DNA of 64,000 nucleotides from Limnohabitans sp. T6-5 (GTDB lineage: Bacteria > Pseudomonadota > Gammaproteobacteria > Burkholderiales > Burkholderiaceae_C), in assembly GCF_003063315.1 (NCBI RefSeq), contig NZ_NERV01000002.1, forward strand, positions 744,001 through 808,000, written 5' to 3'. The notes beneath the pieces are model-generated. The model searched no databases. It had not been told where the DNA came from and saw nothing but the letters and a program-made list of their open reading frames with translations. Below, piece by piece: positions 29,079 through 37,391 of this stretch. The translations under genes and the position numbers were made by a program. Position 1 is the first letter of the stretch; each line of letters begins with the position of its first letter.

Positions 29079-30284
29079 TCAGGCGGTCTGGCGCACTGCG
29101 CGCAACTTAACCGAGAAATCACGCAAGGCAGCAATACCGCTTTCCTCGGCACGGCGGCACCAGGCTTGCAAATCAGCGGCCAATTGCTCGCGCGAGTGCG
29201 AGGTGTTGAGCCAGATCTGGCTGAGCTCTTCACGCATCTGCACCATCTTGTCGAGCACCGGGCTGGCTGCGCGGGCCTGCTTGAGCTGAGCTTGCGCATC
29301 AGCGGGCACCTTGGCCGCATCGCGGTGCAACCAGCGCTTGGCCGCTTGCTGCACATTGGCATCCAGCTTGCTTGCTTCTTGTTGCATCACGGCGCGCAAA
29401 TTGCGGGCATAGCCAGCCATGACTTCGTAGCGGTTGGCGATCAAGGCCTCCAAGGTCTTTTCATCGGCCACAGGACGGATGTCGCCGTAAGCCAAACGCG
29501 GGGGCGTCTTCTTGACCGTGGCCAGCCCCACAGTTTCCAGCATGCGGATGTACAACCAGCCGATGTCGAATTCGTAAGGCTTGACCGACAGTTTGGCCGA
29601 TGTGGGATAGGTGTGGTGGTTGTTGTGCAACTCTTCGCCACCAATCAAGATGCCCCAAGGCGAGATGTTGGTGCTGGCATCGTGCGCTTCGAAATTGCGG
29701 TAACCCCAGTAATGCGCAGCGCCGTTGATGATGCCTGCGGCGGTGATTGGAATCCAGGCCATTTGCACGGCCCAGACCGTCAAGCCAATGAAACCAAACA
29801 AGGCCACATCAATGATCAACATCAAAGCCACGCCCTGCCAGGAAAAGCGGGTGTACAGGTTGCGCTCGATCCAGTCATCGGGTGTGCCATGGCCATAACG
29901 CTTCATGGTGTCCAGGTTCTTGGATTCCTTGCGGTACAGCTCAGCACCGGTGAACAACACCGTTTTGATGCCGTACACGTGCGGGCTGTGCGGGTCTTCG
30001 GCTTGCTCGCACTTGGCATGGTGCTTGCGGTGAATCGCGGCCCACTCCTTGGTCACCTGGCCGGTAGTGAGCCACAGCCAGAAACGGAAAAAGTGCGAAG
30101 GAATCGCATGCAAGTCCAAAGCGCGGTGCGCTTGGTGACGGTGCAAGAAGATGGTGACGCTGGCAATGGTGATGTGGGTCAGGCCCAAGGTGACCAACAC
30201 AATTTGCCACCAAGCCAAGTCAAACAGGCCGTGGCCCATCCACTGAACCACCGCATCCAAAAAAGCCCAATCAGGCAATAACAT
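29079..30284 (-). CDS. Fatty acid desaturase (membrane delta-9 type)
   Basis: 401 residues. Three His boxes of membrane desaturases are present: HRHQAHRALD near residue 48, HRKHHAKCEQ near 84 and the HNNHHTYPTSAKLS box near residue 220. These bind the di-iron centre. Membrane helices surround them (WWQIVLVTLGLTHITIASVT; LMLIIDVALFGFIGLTVWAV). It introduces a double bond into acyl chains of membrane lipids or acyl-CoA. The C-terminal 110 residues form a helical soluble extension (LRAVMQQEASKLDANVQQAA) typical of the proteobacterial OLE1-like group. It is transcribed alone. Confidence 0.92.
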   Translation of the reverse strand: MLLPDWAFLDAVVQWMGHGLFDLAWWQIVLVTLGLTHITIASVTIFLHRHQAHRALDLHAIPSHFFRFWLWLTTGQVTKEWAAIHRKHHAKCEQAEDPHSPHVYGIKTVLFTGAELYRKESKNLDTMKRYGHGTPDDWIERNLYTRFSWQGVALMLIIDVALFGFIGLTVWAVQMAWIPITAAGIINGAAHYWGYRNFEAHDASTNISPWGILIGGEELHNNHHTYPTSAKLSVKPYEFDIGWLYIRMLETVGLATVKKTPPRLAYGDIRPVADEKTLEALIANRYEVMAGYARNLRAVMQQEASKLDANVQQAAKRWLHRDAAKVPADAQAQLKQARAASPVLDKMVQMREELSQIWLNTSHSREQLAADLQAWCRRAEESGIAALRDFSVKLRAVRQTA

Positions 30285-30352
30285 GAGTCTGTCTTTCTAC
30301 TGAAGCCTGATTTCAGGCAATTTGTCGATTTTAAGTTTTTCGCGCTGAAAAA

Positions 30353-30371
30353 GACAGTGTTTTCAACTGTC
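30353..30371 (-). terminator. Terminator of rsmB
   Basis: GACAGT and ACTGTC arms with a seven-base loop, followed on the minus strand by five T residues, 25 bases after the rsmB stop. Confidence 0.75.
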
Positions 30372-30396
30372 TCAATCACATTTGATCCCAAAAAGA

Positions 30397-31689
30397 TTAC
30401 TTTCTGACCCAAACCGCGGCAAAGAATCCATCTGTACCGTGTCGATGCGGCCACAGCCTCAAGTACTCACCCGCCGGCTGGGGAGCGGCTGAATCCGTGA
30501 CTTCTGGCGTGCACAAAGCAGCCGCCTCGGGCACTTTGAGTCGTTCCAACTCCTGAGCCACATTCAAAGGAATGAAATCAGGATTGGCCGCGCTGAAGGC
30601 TTGCGCAATCAACTCGTTTTCTTCGGGCAACACGCTGCAAGTGGCATACACCAAGCGGCCGCCCGACTTGACCATGCGCGAAGCGCTTTGCAAGATGGCC
30701 TGTTGTTTCTCGGTCAACTCCTGCACAGCTTGGGGCTTTTGGCGCCACTTCAAGTCCGGGTTGCGACGCAAGGTGCCCAGCCCAGAACAAGGCGCATCGA
30801 CCAAAACGCGGTCGATCTTGCCTGCCAGACGCTTGACGCGCTCATCGCGCTCGTGCGCGATCGCTGCCGGGTGCACGTTGGACAGACCACTGCGCGCCAT
30901 GCGCGGCTTGAGCGCATCCAGGCGGTGCCCCGACACATCAAACGCATACAGGCGGCCCGTGCTGCGCATCGACGCTCCCAGCGCCAGGGTCTTGCCACCG
31001 GCGCCCGCACAAAAATCGACCACCATCTCACCGCGATGGGCATCGACCAGCAAAGCCAGCAGTTGCGAGCCTTCGTCTTGCACTTCGATGGCGCCACGTG
31101 TAAAAGCGTCGGTCTTTTGCAAGGCAGGCTTGCCCTCCAGGCGCAAACCCCAGGGCGAATAAGGGGTGGGCTTGGACGGGATGCCCGCCTGGGTCAGCTC
31201 TTTTTGAATGTCGCTGCGCTTGGCCTGGAAAGTGTTCACGCGCAAGTCGAGCGTGCCGGGCTGCTGAAGGTTTTCAGCCAGCGCCCAGAAGTCCTCACCC
31301 AGCTGGGCTTGCAGGGCTTTGGCCATCCACTCGGGCAAGTTGTGGCGATGCGGGGCCATCAAGGCATCGGCCGGAATGGCGTCGCAAGTGGCCAGCCATT
31401 GCTTTTCGGTGTCGTTCAACGCTGCGGCCAAAAAGTCGCGGGGGCCGAAGAAACCCAGGATGGCCAGCTTGCGCTCTTTGGGGCCGGAGCCCGAGCGGGC
31501 CAGCTGTTCAAACAAGAGCTTCTTGCGCAACACTGCAAAAGCGGTTTCGGCCAGGGTCGCACGCTCGCGCGGGCCCAGCGAGCGGTGTTCACGGAAATAG
31601 CGCGACACCACAGCGTCGGCGGGATGTTCAAATTGGAGAACCAGCCTGACCAGATCGGCGCAGGCGTCTAAAAGGGCTTTTGGATGCAT
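30397..31689 (-). CDS. rsmB: 16S rRNA m5C methyltransferase, RsmB/Sun family
   Basis: 430 residues from ATG 31689 (MHPKALLDACADLVRLV). The N-terminal NusB-like RNA-binding domain (about 1-130) is followed by the SAM-dependent methyltransferase domain: VVDFCAGAGGKTLALGASMR (SAM binding), VLVDAPCSGLGTLRRNPD (motif IV Cys) and LVYATCSVLPEENE (motif VI catalytic Cys). It methylates C5 of a cytosine in 16S rRNA, C967 in E. coli. It is divergent from the DUF1653 gene. Confidence 0.95.
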   Translation of the reverse strand: MHPKALLDACADLVRLVLQFEHPADAVVSRYFREHRSLGPRERATLAETAFAVLRKKLLFEQLARSGSGPKERKLAILGFFGPRDFLAAALNDTEKQWLATCDAIPADALMAPHRHNLPEWMAKALQAQLGEDFWALAENLQQPGTLDLRVNTFQAKRSDIQKELTQAGIPSKPTPYSPWGLRLEGKPALQKTDAFTRGAIEVQDEGSQLLALLVDAHRGEMVVDFCAGAGGKTLALGASMRSTGRLYAFDVSGHRLDALKPRMARSGLSNVHPAAIAHERDERVKRLAGKIDRVLVDAPCSGLGTLRRNPDLKWRQKPQAVQELTEKQQAILQSASRMVKSGGRLVYATCSVLPEENELIAQAFSAANPDFIPLNVAQELERLKVPEAAALCTPEVTDSAAPQPAGEYLRLWPHRHGTDGFFAAVWVRK

Positions 31690-31743
31690 GGGGCGTATTG
31701 TCCCATCCCTGTCCATGCCGCCCAGAACCCCCAAAGGAAATCC

Positions 31744-31980
31744 ATGTCAGAAACGCTGCAGCCCTTGATCGAAACCCCCAAGGGCCTCTACAAACATTAC
31801 AAAGGGGGCCAGTACCGCGTGCTGGGCACCGTGCGGCACAGCGAAGATCTGCAGCCCATGACGCTTTACCAGGCCCTCTATGGCGAACAAGGCCTGTGGG
31901 TGCGGCCTGCGGCCATGTTTTTGGAAGTGGCCAAGTTCAACGGAAAAGTACAGCCTCGCTTTGAACGCATCGGCGATTGA
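31744..31980 (+). CDS. DUF1653 domain protein
   Basis: 78 residues from ATG 31744. PKGLYKHYKGGQYRVLGTVR, HSEDLQPMTLYQALYGEQGL and WVRPAAMFLEVAKFNGK match the small DUF1653 family, a compact beta-rich domain found in many proteobacteria as a stand-alone protein. Its biochemical role is unknown. It starts 54 bases from the divergent rsmB. Confidence 0.9.
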   Translation: MSETLQPLIETPKGLYKHYKGGQYRVLGTVRHSEDLQPMTLYQALYGEQGLWVRPAAMFLEVAKFNGKVQPRFERIGD

Positions 31981-32036
31981 ACATTTTGCAGGTTGATGGC
32001 CTCAGCTCGAAGATCTCGGCCCCGGCGCAGAACCAT

Positions 32037-32128
32037 GTCGGGTCTGAAGCCGCAGATCAAGTCTCTGGCTTTTGTAGGCCGGCATTCGCAGAGCGGGCAT
32101 TTGTCGGGGTCTTCGACCTCCGACCTAT
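32037..32128. repeat. Degenerate hairpin repeat cluster
   Basis: Three related pieces: 32037-32055 (GTCGGGTCTGAAGCCGCAG), 32074-32094 (GTAGGCCGGCATTCGCAGAG) and 32103-32128 (begins GTCGGGGTCTTCGACC). They are decayed members of the dispersed family and fill much of the 31981-32289 gap. Confidence 0.65.
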
Positions 32129-32183
32129 AGATCCGGCGCTGTGAAGTTTGAAGTGAAAGGCTTTTCTTGGCATAGCGATCAGT

Positions 32184-32254
32184 GTGGGAGCCCCGCCCTC
32201 GGGGCGATGGGTAGTGGTCTGCGAGGCTCAATCGCGGCGAGGGCGCCGCTCCCA
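32184..32254. repeat. REP-like inverted pair of a second family
   Basis: The left element is GTGGGAGCCCCGCCCTCGGG plus GCGA; the right element runs from TCGCGGCGAGGGCGCC to GCTCCCAC (32232-32254). They face each other as in a BIME. The sequence resembles the GTGGGAGC..GCGA REP elements best known from Pseudomonas. Only this pair was seen in the window. Confidence 0.72.
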
Positions 32255-32289
32255 CAAAAAAGCGTTCATGCAAACTTCATCGGGCCGGA

Positions 32290-32880
32290 TCAATACGAAG
32301 GCAGATTACGGAAAAATTCAGCGACCGAGCGCGGATAAATCAGGTGCTCTTGCGTCAAAACACGGGCAGCCAGCACCTCCGCCGTGTCATCGAACAGCAC
32401 AGGCACCACCGCTTGCGCCAGGATGGGGCCGTGGTCGAGGTCGGCCGTGACCTGGTGCACTGTGGCCCCCGCGAATTGGCAACCTGCATCAATGGCCCGC
32501 TGGTGGGTGTTCAAGCCCGGAAAAGCGGGCAACAAAGATGGGTGAATATTGATCAAGCGCCCTGCATAATGCGCCACAAAACCAGGCGTCAAGATGCGCA
32601 TGAACCCGGCCAGCACCACCAATTCGGGCGAAAAAAGGTCAATTTCGGCCATCAAGGCCGCGTCAAAGTCTTCGCGGCTGGCAAACGACTTGTGGTCCAA
32701 AACGCTCGTTGCAATGCCGTGCGCCTTGGCCATCTCAAGGCCTGCGGCATCGGCCTTGTTGCTGATCACGGCCGCCACCCGGGCATTCAAGCGCTCAGAC
32801 CACCGCTCTTGCTCGGCAGCACGCACGATGGCCGCCATGTTGGAGCCCGATCCGGAAATCAAAATGACAATGTTTTTCAT
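32290..32880 (-). CDS. purN: Phosphoribosylglycinamide formyltransferase
   Basis: 196 residues from ATG 32880 (MKNIVILISGSGSNMAAIVR). The GSGSN phosphate loop, the catalytic INIHPSLLPAFPGLNTHQRA region with the N-x-H-P pattern, and GATVHQVTADLDHGPILAQA are all present. It transfers a formyl group from 10-formyl-THF to GAR in step 3 of purine synthesis. It is transcribed alone. Confidence 0.96.
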   Translation of the reverse strand: MKNIVILISGSGSNMAAIVRAAEQERWSERLNARVAAVISNKADAAGLEMAKAHGIATSVLDHKSFASREDFDAALMAEIDLFSPELVVLAGFMRILTPGFVAHYAGRLINIHPSLLPAFPGLNTHQRAIDAGCQFAGATVHQVTADLDHGPILAQAVVPVLFDDTAEVLAARVLTQEHLIYPRSVAEFFRNLPSY

Positions 32881-33034
32881 GTGTGCGCGGATTATCCCAG
32901 CACACCCCCTGCAAACCCTTGTTTGTCGCACCTAAGACATGGGCACACGCCTGCCGCGTGATAAAAAGCACGGTCGTTTGATTTTGTTTGCACAGCGCTA
33001 CAAATAACACTTACCCCAACGGAGAAATTCCCCC

Positions 33035-34216
33035 ATGGATTTGGCATTCACCCCCGAAGAACTCGCGTTCCGCGACGAAGTTCGCACCTGGGTCAAGGCA
33101 AATTTGCCGACCGAGCTTTCGCACAAAGTGCACAACGCCATGCGCCTGACGCGTGACGACATGCAATCCTGGGCCAAGATCCTGGGCAAAAAAGGCTGGC
33201 TGGGCTACGGTTGGCCCAAGCAGTTTGGTGGCCCCGGTTGGACCGCCGTGCAAAAGCATTTGTTCGAAGAAGAATGCGCCTTGGCTGGCGCCCCCCGCGT
33301 GGTGCCTTTTGGCCCCGTCATGGTGGCCCCGGTGATCATGGCTTTCGGCAATGCCGAGCAGCAGCAGCGCTTCTTGCCCGGCATCGCCAGCGGCGAAGTC
33401 TGGTGGAGCCAGGGCTACAGCGAGCCGGGCTCCGGCTCTGACCTGGCCTCCCTCAAGACCCGCGCTGAGCGCCAAGGCGACAAATACATCGTCAACGGCC
33501 AGAAGACCTGGACCACCTTGGGCCAGTTTGGCGAGTGGATCTTCTGCTTGGTGCGCACCAGCACCGAAGGCAAGCCACAAACCGGCATCTCCTTCTTGCT
33601 GATCGACATGAAGTCGCCCGGGATAACCGTGCGTCCCATCAAACTGCTCGACGGCGAGTGCGAGGTCAACGAAGTCTGGTTTGACAACGTCGAAGTGCCC
33701 GCCGAAAACCTGATCGGCGAAGAAAACAAGGGCTGGAACTACGCCAAGCACCTGCTGGCCCACGAGCGCACCAACATCGCCGACGTGAACCGCGCCAAGC
33801 GCGAGTTGGAGCGCTTGAAGCGCATCGCCAAGGCCGAAGGCGTCTACGACGACCTGCGCTTCCGTGACGAAATCGCCAAACTCGAAGTCGACATCGTCGC
33901 CCTTGAAATGCTGGTATTGCGCGTCCTGTCGGCCGAAAAGTCCGGCAAGAACTCGCTCGACATCGCGGGTCTGCTCAAGATCAAGGGCAGCGAAATCCAG
34001 CAGCGCTACACCGAGCTGATGATGCAAGCCGCTGGGCCTTTTGCCCTGCCCTGCATCTTCGAAGCGATGGACGCCGGCTGGCAAGGCAACTTCCCCGGGG
34101 GCACCCTGGCCAACGCACCCCTGGCCGCCAACTACTTCAACATGCGCAAGACCACCATCTACGGCGGCAGCAACGAAGTGCAACGCAACATCGTCGCCCA
34201 GACAGTTCTGGGTTAA
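33035..34216 (+). CDS. Acyl-CoA dehydrogenase, large subunit (PimC-like)
   Basis: 393 residues, full-length three-domain acyl-CoA dehydrogenase. It shows MDLAFTPEELAFRDEVRTWV, the FAD-contacting QGYSEPGSGSDLASLKTRAE, NGQKTWTTLGQFGEWIFCLV and the C-terminal TTIYGGSNEVQRNIVAQTVL. It oxidises an acyl-CoA at the alpha-beta bond using FAD and passes electrons to ETF. The pairing with a shorter dehydrogenase 12 bases downstream matches PimC/PimD-type heteromeric enzymes for dicarboxylic or unusual acyl-CoAs. The substrate is not known. Confidence 0.92.
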   Translation: MDLAFTPEELAFRDEVRTWVKANLPTELSHKVHNAMRLTRDDMQSWAKILGKKGWLGYGWPKQFGGPGWTAVQKHLFEEECALAGAPRVVPFGPVMVAPVIMAFGNAEQQQRFLPGIASGEVWWSQGYSEPGSGSDLASLKTRAERQGDKYIVNGQKTWTTLGQFGEWIFCLVRTSTEGKPQTGISFLLIDMKSPGITVRPIKLLDGECEVNEVWFDNVEVPAENLIGEENKGWNYAKHLLAHERTNIADVNRAKRELERLKRIAKAEGVYDDLRFRDEIAKLEVDIVALEMLVLRVLSAEKSGKNSLDIAGLLKIKGSEIQQRYTELMMQAAGPFALPCIFEAMDAGWQGNFPGGTLANAPLAANYFNMRKTTIYGGSNEVQRNIVAQTVLG

Positions 34217-34228
34217 GGAGAGACACAC

Positions 34229-35344
34229 ATGGATTTCGATTTTTCTGACGACCAAGAACAACTGCGCGACGCGGTGCGCAAATGGGTGGACAAGGGCTAC
34301 GACTTTGACCGTCGCCGCGCTATCGTGGCCGCTGGGGGTTTTGACCGCGCCGCCTACACCGAGCTGGCCGAACTGGGCCTGACGGGCCTGTATGTGAGTG
34401 AAGACAACGGCGGTATGGGCATGGGCCCGACCGAGGCCATGGTGACCATGGAAGAACTCGGCCGCGGCATCGTGCTCGAGCCCCTGACCCAAACCCTGAT
34501 CACCAGCGCCACACTGCAAACCCACGCGCCTGCAGCCTTGCAAGCCGCTTGGCTGCCCCGCATGGCCAGTGGCGAAGCCATCGTTGTGCTGGCGCACCAA
34601 GAGCGCTCGGCCCGCTACCAACTGAACCGCTGCGCTGCACAGGCCAGCGAGTCGGGTGGTGCATGGACCGTGACTGGCACCAAGAGTGTGGTGGCCGTGG
34701 GCGACCAAGCGGACGCCTTTGTGGTGCCAGCCATGGCCAATGGTCAACTGGCCCTCTTCCTGGTCGAGCGCAGCGCCAGCGGTGTCAGCACCCAGGCCTA
34801 CGTCACGCAAGACGGTTCACGCGCCGCCGAAGTGGTGCTCAGCAAGGCCCCTGCCCAGCTGATCACCCTGAACGGCATGACTGCACTCGAAGAAGCCGTG
34901 GACATTGGCATCGCCAGTGTGTGTGCCGAAGCCGTCGGCGTGATGGACAAGACCCTGGCCATCACCGTGGACTACCTCAACACCCGCAAGCAATTCGGTG
35001 TGGTGATTGCCAGCTTCCAAGCCCTGCGCCACCGCGTCTCGGACATGAAGATGCAATTGGAGTTGGCCCGCTCCATGAGCTACTACGCCACGCTCAAGCT
35101 GCACGCGCCAGCTGAAGAGCGCCGCCGCGCCATGGCCCGCGCCAAGTACCAGCTGGGCGTGTCCATGCGCTTCATCGGCCAGCAGGCTGTGCAGCTGCAC
35201 GGCGGCATTGCGGTCACGGACGAGTACATCGTGAGCCACTACTTCAAGAAATTGACGCAACTGGACATGACGTTTGGCGACACCCTGCACCAGCTGGGTG
35301 AAGTGTCGGCCAGGATGCAGGAAACCGCTGGCGTCTTCGCCTGA
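34229..35344 (+). CDS. Acyl-CoA dehydrogenase, small subunit (PimD-like)
   Basis: 371 residues. The N-terminal (MDFDFSDDQEQLRDAVRKWV), middle (TGTKSVVAVGDQADAFVV) and C-terminal (YQLGVSMRFIGQQAVQLHGG) parts follow the acyl-CoA dehydrogenase fold. It differs from its neighbour in having the IAVTDEYIVSHYFKKLTQLD ending of the small-subunit clade. It follows the large subunit with GGAG before ATG and is presumably its heteromeric partner in acyl-CoA oxidation. Confidence 0.92.
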   Translation: MDFDFSDDQEQLRDAVRKWVDKGYDFDRRRAIVAAGGFDRAAYTELAELGLTGLYVSEDNGGMGMGPTEAMVTMEELGRGIVLEPLTQTLITSATLQTHAPAALQAAWLPRMASGEAIVVLAHQERSARYQLNRCAAQASESGGAWTVTGTKSVVAVGDQADAFVVPAMANGQLALFLVERSASGVSTQAYVTQDGSRAAEVVLSKAPAQLITLNGMTALEEAVDIGIASVCAEAVGVMDKTLAITVDYLNTRKQFGVVIASFQALRHRVSDMKMQLELARSMSYYATLKLHAPAEERRRAMARAKYQLGVSMRFIGQQAVQLHGGIAVTDEYIVSHYFKKLTQLDMTFGDTLHQLGEVSARMQETAGVFA

Positions 35345-35357
35345 ACTTGGATCATTT

Positions 35358-35588
35358 GTCGGGGCTGAAGCCACCGACCTGCGCGTTGTTTGCAGGTTGG
35401 CGGTCGAAGACCCCGACGTGCTGGCTCAAGCCCTCTCGCTCATGCGGGGAATAGCGGTAAATCGACCCAACGTCGGACTCTGCGAGTACCGACCTACGGG
35501 GTATTTGTAGCTCGGCAGACGAAGAACAGCATTTAGGTTCGCGGTCAAAGGACCGCATTTGTAGGTCGGTGGTCGAAGACCCCGACAT
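35358..35588. repeat. Cluster of five hairpin repeat copies
   Basis: Copies lie at 35358-35382, 35392-35418, 35472-35498, 35534-35558 (with altered arms, GGTTCGCGGTC/GACCGC) and 35561-35588. Both stem variants and both orientations occur. They occupy most of the 35345-35650 gap. The last 60 bases before the ligase stop could encode AYTKPTNGGTETTYKIQVIG in the plus direction, perhaps a gene scrap. Confidence 0.8.
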
Positions 35589-35650
35589 AGGCCTACACCA
35601 AGCCCACCAACGGCGGAACTGAAACCACCTACAAGATCCAGGTCATCGGG

Positions 35651-36547
35651 TCATTCCGGGTCTCGAACCCGCACAAAGCTGGCAAAGCGTGGTAAGCCTG
35701 TCGGGGTTCGATCACGGTAGCGGTAGGTCACCCAAGCCCCCACAGGTGGTGGCTCACGGCGCAGGGCATCGCTCAGGCCTGCGCCCAATGCAAATCGCTG
35801 GCCAGAAGGCATCTGCACCAGCAAAGCACCGGTCTGCCCGTGCAAGCGGCCTTTGCCGGGCTGATAACCCAGCACCTGCCCTTCTTCATCGGGTTCAGGC
35901 TTGAATTTGAACAAGGCAGCGCGCGGGCCTTCGCTGCGTCCGGCCCGCCACAAGGCATCTGCCCGGTGCAATACCAGCCCCTCACCTCCTTGCTGCACGA
36001 CTTCGCGCAAACGCATCGCCAAAGTCGTGGCATCTGGCACCGTCGTTTGCGCCACAGGCTTCAACCAAGGCACATGGGCGGCATCCAGGGCTTGAGCCAT
36101 CAGTCCCACGCGCCTGGCAAACGGCTCGTTCCAACCTGGCGCATCAAACACCCAATATTGAATACGGCGCCACTCGTCCTCATCTGGCACCGCCTTGCGC
36201 ACCGCGCCCGAGACGCGGTCAAACTGGCCGCGTCCCATCCACAACTCGCCATCCAGTGGCAGCGGGGGCAATGCGGCCAAAAACCAGGAGGGGGCAGCGA
36301 TCAGCCGCCCACTGCGAAAGCGCAAAACCTGCCCGTCCCAAACGGCGCGCACACCATCGAACTTTTCGCTGACCAGATAGCCCCGGGGGGTGCGCCCTTG
36401 CGGCCAGACAGCGGCCAGTTGGACCCGCTCCCCATCGGCTGCAGCCGCTGACCCCGCTGTCGCCAACCAGGGGCTGGCTGACCACAGCAACACTTGTCGC
36501 CGCGAAACAAGCGGCGCAGCCCCTTGCACAGACATAGACATGGACAT
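35651..36547 (-). CDS. Exported ATP-dependent DNA ligase, LigE type
   Basis: 298 residues from ATG 36547, which has AGGGAG upstream. The N-terminus carries a secretion signal (SRRQVLLWSASPWLATAGSA, with a twin-Arg pair), so the enzyme is likely periplasmic. The adenylation domain has the nucleophile Lys in SEKFDGVRAVWDG (motif I), LDGELWMGRG (motif III), QYWVFDAP, EGLVLHRADALW (motif IV) and FKFKPEPDEEGQVLGY (motif V). A compact OB domain follows (VGAWVTYRYRDRTPTGLPRF). It seals nicked duplex DNA. Lig E proteins are linked to extracellular DNA and biofilm in other proteobacteria (family knowledge). Confidence 0.92.
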   Translation of the reverse strand: MSMSMSVQGAAPLVSRRQVLLWSASPWLATAGSAAAADGERVQLAAVWPQGRTPRGYLVSEKFDGVRAVWDGQVLRFRSGRLIAAPSWFLAALPPLPLDGELWMGRGQFDRVSGAVRKAVPDEDEWRRIQYWVFDAPGWNEPFARRVGLMAQALDAAHVPWLKPVAQTTVPDATTLAMRLREVVQQGGEGLVLHRADALWRAGRSEGPRAALFKFKPEPDEEGQVLGYQPGKGRLHGQTGALLVQMPSGQRFALGAGLSDALRREPPPVGAWVTYRYRDRTPTGLPRFASFVRVRDPE

Positions 36548-36647
36548 GATCGGTCTCCCTGAAGGCGCTTGGGGCATGGCCCAGGCCTTGTTGTTTTTCA
36601 GGAAGCCATGATGCGGCGATTCAAGCGCCACCGCAAGCGCCCGCGGG

Positions 36648-37205
36648 TCAAACCAGCAAACGCGACGTCTTGGGCACATGGGCCATCAAAAACTCCATCT
36701 GGTCACTCAGGATGCGGCGGTTGCGCAAGATGAAGTCTTCCCACAGGCTGGGCACATAGGGCGCGTACAGCAAGGGCATCTTGGCCTGCTCGGGCGTGCG
36801 GCTGCTTTTGCGGTGGTTGCACGAGCGGCAGGCGGTGACCACATTCATCCAGTGGTCAGGCCCGTTCTGGCACAGGGGCACGATGTGCTCTCGGGTCAGG
36901 TCTGCTTCATCAAAATTACCACCGCAATAGGCGCACACATTGCGATCACGAACAAACAGCTTGGAATTGGACAACCCCGGACGCAGATTAAACGGGTTGA
37001 TGCGCGGCACGCCCTGGGTGCCAATGATGCTGTTGACGGTGATGATGGATTGCTCGCCCGTGATGGCGTTGTGCCCCCCTCGAAACACCGCCACTTGCCC
37101 GCCCACTTCCCAGCGCACCTCGTCGGCGGCGTAATGCGTGACGGCTTGCTCCAGCGAAATCCACGACTGGGGCAGCCCTTGGGCAGAGAGTTTCAAGACC
37201 TTCAC
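36648..37205 (-). CDS. HNH endonuclease domain protein
   Basis: 185 residues from GTG 37205, chosen for its excellent AAGGAG six bases upstream; an in-frame ATG at 37241 is the alternative. The C-terminal half holds the HNH core: VCAYCGGNFDEADLTREHIV with the first Cys pair, PLCQNGPDHWMNVVTACRSC with the Asn, and NHRKSSRTPEQAKM. Two CxxC pairs likely bind zinc. The N-terminal part (KVLKLSAQGLPQSWISLEQA) is a conserved domain of unknown role found in this betaproteobacterial group. The target nucleic acid is unknown; nothing nearby marks it as restriction or phage-derived. It is divergent from ribF. Confidence 0.88.
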   Translation of the reverse strand: MKVLKLSAQGLPQSWISLEQAVTHYAADEVRWEVGGQVAVFRGGHNAITGEQSIITVNSIIGTQGVPRINPFNLRPGLSNSKLFVRDRNVCAYCGGNFDEADLTREHIVPLCQNGPDHWMNVVTACRSCNHRKSSRTPEQAKMPLLYAPYVPSLWEDFILRNRRILSDQMEFLMAHVPKTSRLLV

Positions 37206-37391
37206 AAACGACTCCTTGGCACAGGTGCACAGCACGGACATGGAAACGGGACTGTCTCGATCCGGTCAGGCCAGGCGTGGTGCCGGAGCTTGGACGGAGC
37301 GGGCTCAGTCACAATATACCCTTTGAATTTCTCAAAACCGTGACAAGGGCCAAAAGCCCCAAGTCCAGCACACCACAACGGCTCCAGCACC

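Noticed and set aside
28834-29289. Plus-strand frame between rpmG and the desaturase
   Set aside because: It crosses a terminator, a repeat copy and the antisense of the desaturase gene, with no ribosome-binding site or known similarity.
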